From ZLKRG46 sp032117915 (GTDB lineage Bacteria; Bacteroidota; Ignavibacteria; Kapaibacteriales; Kapaibacteriaceae): a stretch of DNA of 9,177 nucleotides. Below, piece after piece: positions 1-6,815 of the stretch. The notes under the pieces are model-generated. The model did not search any database. It was not told the DNA's origin and saw nothing but the letters and a program-made list of their open reading frames with translations. The DNA is taken from positions 1 through 9,177 of the forward strand of contig JAULYI010000211.1 in NCBI GenBank assembly GCA_032117915.1, given 5' to 3'. Position numbers and translations under genes: made by a program. Each line of letters starts with the position of its first letter. Within the stretch, counting starts at the first letter, position 1.

Positions 1-1387
1 CGATCTGCATCAGCTCGGCAAAGGCCTTGGTGACCTTCTTGGCGCGCTCGTCATAACTGCCGGCGCAGCCTACCCAGAACAGCACTTCCATGGACGCGTC
101 TTCGGCTGCCGTCTTAATGCCAAGCCCGTTGGCCCAATCTCCACGGTCAGCCTGGGCGAATCCGCCCCACGGTACAGAATTCGTTTCCATATTTCCGTAG
201 ATGTCCGGCAGCAGCGCCGACTCGTCATTGAATGACGATTCCATCAGCACCATCGAACGGCGCATACCGACGATAGCCGGGACGTGTTCGATGTTAACGG
301 GACATTCCTGCATACACGCTCCACAGGTCGTGCATGCCCAAAGAGCGTCAGGCGAGATATAGTCGCCGATCAGCTTCTTATCCCACACTTCCTGCTCGGC
401 TGTTGTCAGCTCTTCGCCCTGTTCCTTCTTCAGGATGAGCGGAGCCTTGTCCATGGTGCGGTCATGAATGGCAATGATGATACCGCGCGGGTCGAGCACC
501 TTACCGGTCTGATTCGCCGGACACACGCTCGTGCAGCGACCGCAGTGCGTACAGGTGTACCCATCAAAAAGCGACTTCCACGACAGATCCTCGATATCCG
601 TGACGCCGAATTTCTCTACGTTTTCTGCTTCAAAGTCGATCTTCTCGAGGCCGTTCGTCGGACCGATTGGACCAAAGAAGACGTTTGGGATGGACGTGAG
701 CACGTGCAGGTGTTTCGAGAACGGCAGATAGTTCATGAAGGCAAGGATCAGCACCGCATGCATCCACCATGCAGCGTGGAACACAAACGATACGGTACCG
801 TCGCCCATCACGGAAGCGAGGGCGTTGCCAAGGGGCCATGCTACGGGTCTGACGGCCCAACTGAAGTCACTGCCATACAGGTGCTGGCGCAGAGCATTCT
901 GGAAGAGCAGCGACGTCACGATCGTAAAAATGGTGAGCAGGATCATGCCTGCTTCGACCTTTTCGGATTCGACCTGGAGACGCTTGACCTTCGTGACGTA
1001 GCGGCGCCAGAGCGACATCATCGTGCCGGCGATGATCAGCAGACAGAAGACATCGGTGAGCATCGTGACGATGCTATAGATGGGCCCCAGGAAGTTCAGC
1101 GACCAACCTTCGTGCAGACCTTCCAGCACCATCTCGATAGCCGAGAACAACAGCACAAGGAAGCCCCAGAAGATGCCGGCGTGGATCGGACCGGCCACCT
1201 TGTCTCGCAGGATCTTGCTCTGCCCAAAGCCGACTACCAGCGTCGTCCGCAGACGCTCGTCAAGGCGATCCCAGCGGACGTCGGGGCGTCCGACGCGCAG
1301 ATAGGCGATGAGTCGTTTTGCGCTCATGGCAAAAAACGACATGGCTCCGAGGAGGACGATAACGAAGATGATGTTTACGATGGTCAT
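1..1387 (-). CDS. Membrane-bound heme b / Fe-S oxidoreductase, probable ETF:menaquinone oxidoreductase-like (partial, C-terminus off the window)
   Basis: Seen: reading leftwards from ATG at 1387 the frame is open for 462 residues to the window edge. Residues 1-270 hold several hydrophobic segments and conserved histidines (GPIHAGIFWGF near 70; FHAAWWMH and SKHLH near 205-230), as in NarI-like heme b membrane domains. Two ferredoxin-type motifs follow: C279-x2-C282-x2-C285-x3-C289-P and C352-x2-C355-x2-C358-x3-C362-P. At C441 the text VGCAGSYD opens a cysteine-rich (CCG) domain, cut by the edge. Known: proteins with this order (heme b membrane domain, 4Fe-4S pair, CCG domains) include the enzyme described as passing electrons from ETF to menaquinone during acyl-CoA oxidation; heterodisulfide-reductase and glycolate-oxidase Fe-S subunits are relatives. 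Inferred: a quinone-linked dehydrogenase partner facing the cytoplasm. GGAAG a few bases before the ATG is a plausible ribosome site. The architecture is sure; the exact electron donor is not. Confidence 0.88.
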   Translation of the reverse strand, partial: MTIVNIIFVIVLLGAMSFFAMSAKRLIAYLRVGRPDVRWDRLDERLRTTLVVGFGQSKILRDKVAGPIHAGIFWGFLVLLFSAIEMVLEGLHEGWSLNFLGPIYSIVTMLTDVFCLLIIAGTMMSLWRRYVTKVKRLQVESEKVEAGMILLTIFTIVTSLLFQNALRQHLYGSDFSWAVRPVAWPLGNALASVMGDGTVSFVFHAAWWMHAVLILAFMNYLPFSKHLHVLTSIPNVFFGPIGPTNGLEKIDFEAENVEKFGVTDIEDLSWKSLFDGYTCTHCGRCTSVCPANQTGKVLDPRGIIIAIHDRTMDKAPLILKKEQGEELTTAEQEVWDKKLIGDYISPDALWACTTCGACMQECPVNIEHVPAIVGMRRSMVLMESSFNDESALLPDIYGNMETNSVPWGGFAQADRGDWANGLGIKTAAEDASMEVLFWVGCAGSYDERAKKVTKAFAELMQI

Positions 1388-1409
1388 AATGCTTCCGGGA
1401 AATGCATCA

Positions 1410-1426
1410 CGAATCTACGGGATTCG
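1410..1426. promoter_or_regulatory. Inverted repeat, candidate operator in the divergent promoter region
   Basis: CGAATC (1410-1415) and GATTCG (1421-1426) are perfect inverted copies around the 5-base spacer TACGG. The repeat ends 6 bases before the -7 element of the rightward CoA-transferase gene and lies 23-39 bases upstream of the leftward oxidoreductase start. A regulator bound here could affect both genes. The arms are short, so chance is a real alternative; no regulator gene is visible in the window. Confidence 0.3.
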
Positions 1427-1432
1427 ACGTCC

Positions 1433-1440
1433 TATTTTTG
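1433..1440 (+). promoter_or_regulatory. Bacteroidetes-type -7 promoter element for the CoA-transferase gene
   Basis: TATTTTTG matches the Bacteroidetes primary-sigma -7 consensus TAnnTTTG exactly. It is followed by 35 bases to the ATG at 1476, so transcription would start near 1446 with a leader of about 30 nt. No clear TTG -33 element lies 19-21 bases upstream, where the inverted repeat sits instead, so the promoter may be weak or activator-dependent. Confidence 0.5.
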
Positions 1441-1475
1441 CCCCTGCACTGCAATCCGTTCTCAACAGGAACCTC

Positions 1476-2759
1476 ATGTCCAGATACGTATCGGCCGACG
1501 AGGCCGTTGGTCACGTCCGCTCCGGCGATCGCATCTTTCTGCACGGCGTGGCCGCAGCGCCCACGAGCCTCCTTCAAGCACTGGTTCGTAGGGCCGGTGA
1601 GCTTCGCGATGTCGAGATCGTCCAGCTCCACACCGAAGGGCCAGCACCATACGCGGAGCCGGGCATGCAGGACTCATTCCGAGTGAACTGTCTGTTTGTT
1701 GGCAGTAACACGCGCGCTGCTGTGCAGGACGGACGTGGTGACTACACCCCGGTGTTTCTGAGTGACATCCCGGGCCTGTTCAAGAACGACATCCTTGACA
1801 TCGACGTAGCCCTGATTCACGTATCGCCGCCGGATGCCCACGGCTTCTGCTCGCTTGGCACCACCGTAGAAGCAGCGCATGAAGCCCTGCATTCTGCAGA
1901 GACGGTGATAGCCCAGGTGAATCCGAACATGCCCAGGACACACGGTGACGCCTTAGTCCACCGGTCCAAGATCACCTGCATGGTCGAGGTGAACGATCCG
2001 ATCCCGGAAGTCCACTTGCCGCCATTAACGGCGGATGAGCAGGCCATTGGGCGTCATGTAGCTACGCTGGTTGACGACGGGGCTACGTTGCAGATGGGCA
2101 TCGGTGCCATCCCCGATGCTGTGCTCAGAGAACTGTCATCACACCGTGATCTCGGCGTTCATACGGAGATGTTTTCCGATGGTCTTGTGCAGCTTGTGGA
2201 GCGTGGCGTGGTCAACGGCTCACGCAAGATCATCCACCCGGGCAAGATCGTGGCCACGTTCGTCATGGGCACGCGGAAGGTCTATGACTTTATCGATGAC
2301 AACCCCATGGTAGCCATGCTTGATGTTGCCTACGTCAACAACCCAAGTGTGATCGCCCGCAATCCGAAGATGACAGCCATCAACAGTGCTATCGAAGTCG
2401 ATGTGACAGGGCAGGTCTGCGCCGACTCTATCGGTCCACGTCCGTACAGCGGTGTCGGTGGCCAGGTTGACTTCGTCCGCGGTGCCGCCTTATCAAAAGG
2501 CGGACGTCCGATCATTGCCCTGCCATCCCGCACGTCGAAAGGTCACGCACGCATCGTCTCGTTGCTCAAGCCCGGTGCAGGCGTCGTCACCTCTCGTGCT
2601 CACATGCATTACCTGGTGACCGAGCATGGGGTTGCCTACCTGCATGGCCGCAGCCTTCGGGAGCGCGCCGAGGCCATCATCGGCATTGCCCATCCGGACG
2701 ATCGTGAACGTCTTGCCCGCGAAGCACGTGAGGTGCTACACCTGCGGGTACGAGGATGA
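1476..2759 (+). CDS. Acetyl-CoA hydrolase/transferase family CoA-transferase (4-hydroxybutyrate/acyl-CoA transferase-like)
   Basis: A 427-residue enzyme moving CoA between carboxylic acids through a glutamyl-CoA thioester. Seen: GIGAIP at 208-213, HTEMFSDG with E231 where the family has its catalytic glutamate, and GGQVDFVRGAALSKGG starting at 328, the glycine-rich C-terminal signature. The N-terminal part (HTEGPAPYAEP, then SNTRAAVQDGRGDYTPVF) is typical of the 4-hydroxybutyrate / butyryl-CoA:acetate transferase group, and the length of about 430 fits that group better than the roughly 500-residue acetate:succinate enzymes. The frame is open back to 1308, but those residues would overlap the divergent gene; ATG 1476 begins the conserved N-terminus (MSRYVSADEAV), lies after a -7 box and follows AGGA at 1467-1470. 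The stop overlaps the next start. Substrate cannot be fixed from sequence; the neighbouring ETF-quinone-type oxidoreductase suggests acyl-CoA metabolism. Confidence 0.92.
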   Translation: MSRYVSADEAVGHVRSGDRIFLHGVAAAPTSLLQALVRRAGELRDVEIVQLHTEGPAPYAEPGMQDSFRVNCLFVGSNTRAAVQDGRGDYTPVFLSDIPGLFKNDILDIDVALIHVSPPDAHGFCSLGTTVEAAHEALHSAETVIAQVNPNMPRTHGDALVHRSKITCMVEVNDPIPEVHLPPLTADEQAIGRHVATLVDDGATLQMGIGAIPDAVLRELSSHRDLGVHTEMFSDGLVQLVERGVVNGSRKIIHPGKIVATFVMGTRKVYDFIDDNPMVAMLDVAYVNNPSVIARNPKMTAINSAIEVDVTGQVCADSIGPRPYSGVGGQVDFVRGAALSKGGRPIIALPSRTSKGHARIVSLLKPGAGVVTSRAHMHYLVTEHGVAYLHGRSLRERAEAIIGIAHPDDRERLAREAREVLHLRVRG

Positions 2760-4057
2760 TCCACGCCATCAATCGCCTTGGCTCCGTCACAGCAGCCGTC
2801 CTTCTCGGTGCGGCAGCTCGGGCGTTTAGCCAAGGCCCCTTACCATCTGTCGTAGCTACAGATGTGATGGTGACCAGAACGAATGAGATCGACCCCAGAG
2901 CAAGGGTCGATGTCTATGCGGCCTTGCCCTACGAGGCCTTACAGTTCGAGGCCGCTAAGGACCTCCATGTGGCCAAATACAGCGTATCGATTGCCATCCG
3001 GGATTCCAGCTCGCGACTGGTGATCGACACGACGTATGAGCGGGGCGTGAGCGAGAAGGACTACCGCGTAAGCCGCGGTGCAACGGGTGCGGCGGACAGG
3101 ACCGTGCGGACGCTCCTGCTTGCGCCTGGACGATACCGCATGGAGATCACGACGAAGGATGTGTTCTCGCGTCGGGAATTCAGGGCACAGCGTGATTTTA
3201 CCGTGACGGATCACACCGTGCAGCTACCGTCCATGAGCAGTATCCTGTTTCTGGACCAGATCGAACAGCGCGGCGATCGCTATAAGGTCTCGCCGTACGT
3301 CGGCGATATGATCCACGATCCGCAGATGACGCTCTTTGCCTTCTTCGAGACGTATGTGGACGCTCCGATGCGCCTGGGGTATTCGTGGAGGGTGTCAACA
3401 TCAGACGGTAGCGTGCTTGCGCAAGGCCTGACGGAACCCGACTCTGTCATGAAGAGAACCAATCAACAGTTCATCCCCCTTGCCCTGCCACAGCAGGCCC
3501 TTTCAGGTTCGTACACGCTGCGGATCCGTATGCATGGCGTAACAGGGGGCGTGGTCGACACAGCGTCGGCCCTGGCGGAACGCACGCGAGGCCTGTCGAT
3601 CCCCCGCACGGCGTTGAGCGAGGCACTGTCAGACCTTGGCAAGGCCATCCGACAGCTTCGCTACGTTGCGCAGCAGTCCGACATCGATAACATCGAGGCG
3701 GGTACGTCATCCGCAGAACGCCAGGCGCGTTTTGAGGCATTCTGGAAGACGCAGGATCCCTCGCCAAGCACTGTTCGTAATGAGTCGTTTGAAGAATACT
3801 ATCAGCGCATCGATCACGCCAACAAGAACTACCGGTCATACACGGAAGGCTGGCTGACGGACATGGGTATGGTCTATATCATCCTGGGTCCTCCTGCTGC
3901 CGTAGAGCGCTTCAACCTCCGTACCGGATACGCACAGCGCATCGTCTGGACCTATCCGAACAACATGTCCTACATCTTCGACGACAACACAGGCTTTGGC
4001 GACTATCGTCTGCGCACCCTGTTGTCTCCCGGGCTGAAGTACCGCTATCGCCCGTAA
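2756..4057 (+). CDS. Exported GWxTD-domain protein of unknown function
   Basis: 433 residues. Seen: an N-terminal hydrophobic stretch (SVTAAVLLGAAARAFS, residues 10-25) that looks like a signal peptide, with cleavage possible near residue 26; a beta-rich middle; and a C-terminal domain from about 330 with GWLTD at 365-369, then VYIILGPPAAVERF, an aromatic IVWTYPNNMSYIF segment and FGDYRLRT. This is the arrangement of the GWxTD domain, named for that motif and found in Bacteroidota, Acidobacteriota and related groups; its biochemical role is not established to my knowledge. The ATG overlaps the CoA-transferase stop (ATGA, 2756-2759), and GAGG directly abuts the start, too close for a normal ribosome site, so translation is probably coupled to the upstream gene. 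Placement outside the cytoplasm is inferred from the signal peptide. Why it is coupled to a cytoplasmic CoA-transferase is unclear. Confidence 0.85.
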   Translation: MIHAINRLGSVTAAVLLGAAARAFSQGPLPSVVATDVMVTRTNEIDPRARVDVYAALPYEALQFEAAKDLHVAKYSVSIAIRDSSSRLVIDTTYERGVSEKDYRVSRGATGAADRTVRTLLLAPGRYRMEITTKDVFSRREFRAQRDFTVTDHTVQLPSMSSILFLDQIEQRGDRYKVSPYVGDMIHDPQMTLFAFFETYVDAPMRLGYSWRVSTSDGSVLAQGLTEPDSVMKRTNQQFIPLALPQQALSGSYTLRIRMHGVTGGVVDTASALAERTRGLSIPRTALSEALSDLGKAIRQLRYVAQQSDIDNIEAGTSSAERQARFEAFWKTQDPSPSTVRNESFEEYYQRIDHANKNYRSYTEGWLTDMGMVYIILGPPAAVERFNLRTGYAQRIVWTYPNNMSYIFDDNTGFGDYRLRTLLSPGLKYRYRP

Positions 4058-4098
4058 GGCATGATCAGGGCCTTGACGGCTCCAACGAATGCTTGTAA

Positions 4099-4137
4099 AA
4101 CGAAGAAGCCCCGCGGCGCAGGCCGCGGGGCTTCGTT
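4099..4137. terminator. Bidirectional intrinsic terminator between convergent genes
   Basis: Perfect 13-bp stem GAAGCCCCGCGGC (4105-4117) / GCCGCGGGGCTTC (4122-4134) with a GCAG loop. It begins 48 bases past the GWxTD gene stop and 42 bases past the stop of the leftward secreted-protein gene. On the minus strand the stem is followed by TTCGTTTTAC, a usable T tract; on the plus strand only GTTGGTTT follows, so termination rightwards is probably weaker. An alternative fold pairs AACGAA (4099-4104) with TTCGTT (4132-4137), with a 3-base bulge. Confidence 0.85.
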
Positions 4138-4175
4138 GGTTTCGACGTGGACGGATGTACCGCCCGGCGTTCCGC

Positions 4176-6608
4176 TTAGCGGTTCGAGATCACCGTGATG
4201 GCGGCGCGCTCGCTGCCCGTTGTGGCAACGACCGTGTACATGCCGTTTCCAAGCTCAGCGGCATTCAGGTTGAAACGCTGCGTGCCTGCTGCCATCGAGC
4301 CGTCAAAGATCGTACCGACCGTGCGACCGGCAACATCAACGACCGTGAGGGTAACATCTTCCGTACCGGCACCGTTGACCATGACTTCGACGGCCGACGA
4401 GGACGTAACGGGGTTGGATCCGACAAGGCGGAGCGACAGAGCGCCAGAAGCCGTCGTGGACTCTGTTTCGACACTCGTGGGGGCCGAAGCCTTACCAACA
4501 AGCGACACCGTCGATGTGGAGCCGACGTTGGACTCGATCTCGAGGCGTGCGCTGAAATCGCCTTCAAAGTTCGGCTTGAACGTGATGACGATCGAGTGAT
4601 CAGCCTTGGGCTCGACGTTGATCGTGCCCATGGACGGACCGCCGCTCTTGATCTCGAAGGCGTCGGGATCGATACCGGCGACGGCTACGGACGAGATCTC
4701 AAGCGTTGCGGAACCAGGGTTCGTGATCTTCAAAGTGAGGTCCTTCTTGCTTTCTGCCTTGATCTCGCCGAAGTTCATCGTTGAGGTCGAGAGCGCCAGA
4801 CCAGGAGCATTACCTTGCAGCAACCAGTCAAGGACCTTCTGCGTGAGCGTATTGCGTTCTGCCTCTGCCGGGATAAGCTCGGGACCGAACGACGTGAATA
4901 CTGCCTTACCCTTCACCGTGCTGCGAACACCAATGATGTTCGGCTTCAGACCGTCAGAGTAGGCAAAGCCAACGGTCGGAGCCGTCGGGCTCACGGTCAT
5001 GATGTCCGTGGCGCTGGTGTAGAACGGCCAGTTGACCGGGCTCGTCTCATCGAACTGGCTGCGGTTCACCGTTGCCGTCCACTTATCACCGATCACATCA
5101 CCGGCAACACCATCGGTCTTGAACGAAAGTGTTTTGGTCTGAGCAGAGTTCAAACGACCCTTCGTTTCCTTGAGCGACAGACCCATGCGCTCGAACCATG
5201 CCTTGGTTTCCGGATAGCCGGGGTTGCTCTGGTTCTGTGCGTTGAAGGCAACAGCGAGACCTACAGGCGCTTGCATCCACACACCCTTACCGGCGCTTTG
5301 CATTGCTTCCATGATTGGCGTGAACGCAACCATGTTGAACCGACCGTCAAAACCGGCCGGGAAGATCGCAGCGTCAAATGCCGTCGGATCAAAGGCTTCC
5401 AGGATCTCTTGCGCCAGGGGAATGTACACAGCGTCAGAACCGTGTGACGAGGCAAGTGCGCCGATGGCGGAGAGCACAGCACCTTCCGATGCTCCAGCCC
5501 ATACTGCCACGCGTGCACCTTCCGTCAGATAACCATGCTCAATCGACGATGCACGGGCGATACCGCTCGTGACGTTGACCGGCTTTGCTTCGACGATGAT
5601 GCCAGCAAAGCTGCTGCGGCCCGGAGCCGTAGCGTTGACGGTGACCGTCTTGCTACCACCGGCAGGCAGGGCGAGGACATCATTGCTCAGACTTACGTTC
5701 CAGCCGGCTTGCGTGAGGTCAGCAGCATTTGCAACGGTCATCTCGACTTCGAGATCACTCTTGCCGGGGTTCGATACCGTGACCGTGGCAGACTTCGACT
5801 CACCCTTGGTGATATACTGCCACTTCGTTGATGACATTTCCAGACGAGCAAAGAGTTCGTTCAGGTTCGATCCGCCTTGGATGATCTCCTTGTTGGCGTT
5901 CGCCTGGATGAAGGCGACCACGTACTGCTGACCTTCGGGCCAGAGCTGACCTTGGCCGGGCGTGAACGAAAAGTCGAACTCCTTGGAGCTGTTAGCGTCA
6001 AGCTGCAGGTTCGTACCGGCTGCATTCGGCATCATCTTGAGCATGGCGTCGCCGAATTCCGTCTCGCCATTCCAGTTACCAAGCTGGCTACCAAGATTCG
6101 GAAGCTCCGTCTTGCGCGATACGAGTGCGACGTGAAGCTTGTGTGCCTTCAGATCGACATTCGTTTCAACCTTGACCTTGACGGTTGCACCGGTCTGCGT
6201 TACTGTCACGCGTGCGGGTGACTTGGCACCATTGTCGGCGTTGATACCGGCAACCAGTGCCGTTTCGTTACGCGGATCGACCGTTGCCTTACCGTTGACG
6301 CGGGCCGTAGGAATGCCATTCACGGCATAGTACGTCTGGCGCGAAGCATTCTCGGCAGGATTGGCCACGTTCCACGGATCGCCGGGAGCCGGGAAGTTCA
6401 TGTGGTAGCGGATCGAAACAGATCCGTTGGCCAGGGAGATAACCTTTGCCATGACCGGACCGGCAGCAACGCAGGGTCCGCACGTGGCGCTGGTGAATTG
6501 CTCTACGACCGAAAGACGGTCATAGGTGTTTTGCGCGCTGACCGACGTAACGCCGATCATGGCGACCAACGCTGCAAGCAACGTTGACAAGGAGAAGCGA
6601 GCCTTCAT
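4176..6608 (-). CDS. Multidomain secreted protein with thioredoxin-like (Omp28-like) N-terminus and T9SS type A C-terminal sorting domain
   Basis: 810 residues. Seen in order: signal peptide 1-25 (hydrophobic core, SVSA before Q26); a thioredoxin/Omp28-like domain from 26 with a C43-G-P-C46 redox motif in VVEQFTSATCGPC; an Ig-like region about 255-345; a stretch about 360-600 resembling the class I amidotransferase/ThuA-like fold (AVWAGASEG, AIFPAGFDG, ending VLDWLLQGN); a choice-of-anchor-D/ASPM-HYDIN-like domain about 603-708 (MNFGEIKAESKKDLTLKITN); and a sorting domain about 720-810 (SNPVTSSSAVEV, VVDVAGRTV, AELGNGMYTVVA). Known: such C-terminal domains direct proteins across the outer membrane by the type IX system. 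Inferred: a surface or secreted protein, possibly a thiol oxidoreductase or adhesin. Start choice: ATG 6608 gives a clean signal peptide and has AGGAAAGAGG (6614-6623) 5 bases upstream; the frame stays open to 6767, but that extension runs through the promoter and the yidC terminator. Boundaries in the middle are approximate. Confidence 0.88.
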   Translation of the reverse strand: MKARFSLSTLLAALVAMIGVTSVSAQNTYDRLSVVEQFTSATCGPCVAAGPVMAKVISLANGSVSIRYHMNFPAPGDPWNVANPAENASRQTYYAVNGIPTARVNGKATVDPRNETALVAGINADNGAKSPARVTVTQTGATVKVKVETNVDLKAHKLHVALVSRKTELPNLGSQLGNWNGETEFGDAMLKMMPNAAGTNLQLDANSSKEFDFSFTPGQGQLWPEGQQYVVAFIQANANKEIIQGGSNLNELFARLEMSSTKWQYITKGESKSATVTVSNPGKSDLEVEMTVANAADLTQAGWNVSLSNDVLALPAGGSKTVTVNATAPGRSSFAGIIVEAKPVNVTSGIARASSIEHGYLTEGARVAVWAGASEGAVLSAIGALASSHGSDAVYIPLAQEILEAFDPTAFDAAIFPAGFDGRFNMVAFTPIMEAMQSAGKGVWMQAPVGLAVAFNAQNQSNPGYPETKAWFERMGLSLKETKGRLNSAQTKTLSFKTDGVAGDVIGDKWTATVNRSQFDETSPVNWPFYTSATDIMTVSPTAPTVGFAYSDGLKPNIIGVRSTVKGKAVFTSFGPELIPAEAERNTLTQKVLDWLLQGNAPGLALSTSTMNFGEIKAESKKDLTLKITNPGSATLEISSVAVAGIDPDAFEIKSGGPSMGTINVEPKADHSIVITFKPNFEGDFSARLEIESNVGSTSTVSLVGKASAPTSVETESTTASGALSLRLVGSNPVTSSSAVEVMVNGAGTEDVTLTVVDVAGRTVGTIFDGSMAAGTQRFNLNAAELGNGMYTVVATTGSERAAITVISNR

Positions 6609-6613
6609 GAAAG

Positions 6614-6623
6614 CCTCTTTCCT
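6614..6623 (-). promoter_or_regulatory. Shine-Dalgarno site fixing the secreted-protein start
   Basis: AGGAAAGAGG on the minus strand, 5 bases before ATG 6608. It is purine-only and contains two SD-like cores (AGGA, GAGG). It supports the 810-residue start over the longer open frame; many Bacteroidota genes lack such a clear site. Confidence 0.65.
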
Positions 6624-6666
6624 AACTAGTGAAATTAACAGTGAGTGATTTTGCTCAGTCTGACCC

Positions 6667-6696
6667 CTAAAATACTGTCCCCACTGTCGTAAACAA
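6667..6696 (-). promoter_or_regulatory. Predicted promoter of the T9SS-cargo gene
   Basis: On the minus strand TTG (6696-6694), a 19-base spacer, and TATTTTAG (6674-6667) fit the Bacteroidetes TTG-N19-TAnnTTTG pattern with one mismatch. The same bases read as a sigma70-like pair TTGTTT-N16-TATTTT. Transcription would begin near 6660, giving a leader of about 50 nt. It lies downstream of the yidC terminator, so the gene is probably its own unit. Confidence 0.5.
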
Positions 6697-6727
6697 GCCG
6701 AAAACCGTGCTTGTACCGGGGGTGGGG

Positions 6728-6774
6728 AAAAACAGTGCGGGCCGTGCTTCAGGGAACCTGCATGCACGACCCGC
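6728..6774 (-). terminator. Rho-independent terminator of the rnpA-yidD-yidC transcript
   Basis: Read on the minus strand, GCGGGTCGTGC (6774-6764) pairs with GCACGGCCCGC (6747-6737): 11 bp with one G-U pair. The 16-base loop can form a further small hairpin, CAGG/CCTG around a 3-base turn. The stem is followed by ACTGTTTTTC (T run 6732-6728). It begins 42 bases after the yidC stop. Confidence 0.85.
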
Positions 6775-6815
6775 GTCGAGTGATTCTGTTACATCAACGG
6801 CATGTCTTCCGTGCC

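Noticed and set aside
1388..1426. Possible -7 box TAGATTCG on the minus strand for the oxidoreductase gene
   Set aside because: One mismatch to TAnnTTTG and no TTG at the right spacing; it also overlaps the inverted repeat, so the resemblance is not independent evidence.
1308..1475. 56-residue N-terminal extension of the CoA-transferase
   Set aside because: It overlaps the start of the divergent oxidoreductase and precedes the conserved family N-terminus.
284..1591. 435-codon open frame on the plus strand opposite the oxidoreductase
   Set aside because: It is antisense to a gene with two perfect 4Fe-4S motifs; the translation is low-complexity, rich in charged residues and without domain features, as expected for a GC-rich shadow frame.
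4089..5447. Long plus-strand open frames (4089-4784 and 4815-5447) opposite the secreted-protein gene
   Set aside because: Both lie antisense to the T9SS cargo, show no recognisable domains, and the first begins inside the terminator region.
6706..6750. Direct repeat CCGTGCTT at 6706-ish and 6743-6750
   Set aside because: Only 8 bases; the second copy is part of the terminator stem, and two copies this short can arise by chance.
6609..6767. 53-residue N-terminal extension of the secreted protein
   Set aside because: It would precede a normal signal peptide and run through the predicted promoter and the yidC terminator; the ATG at 6608 has a good ribosome site.
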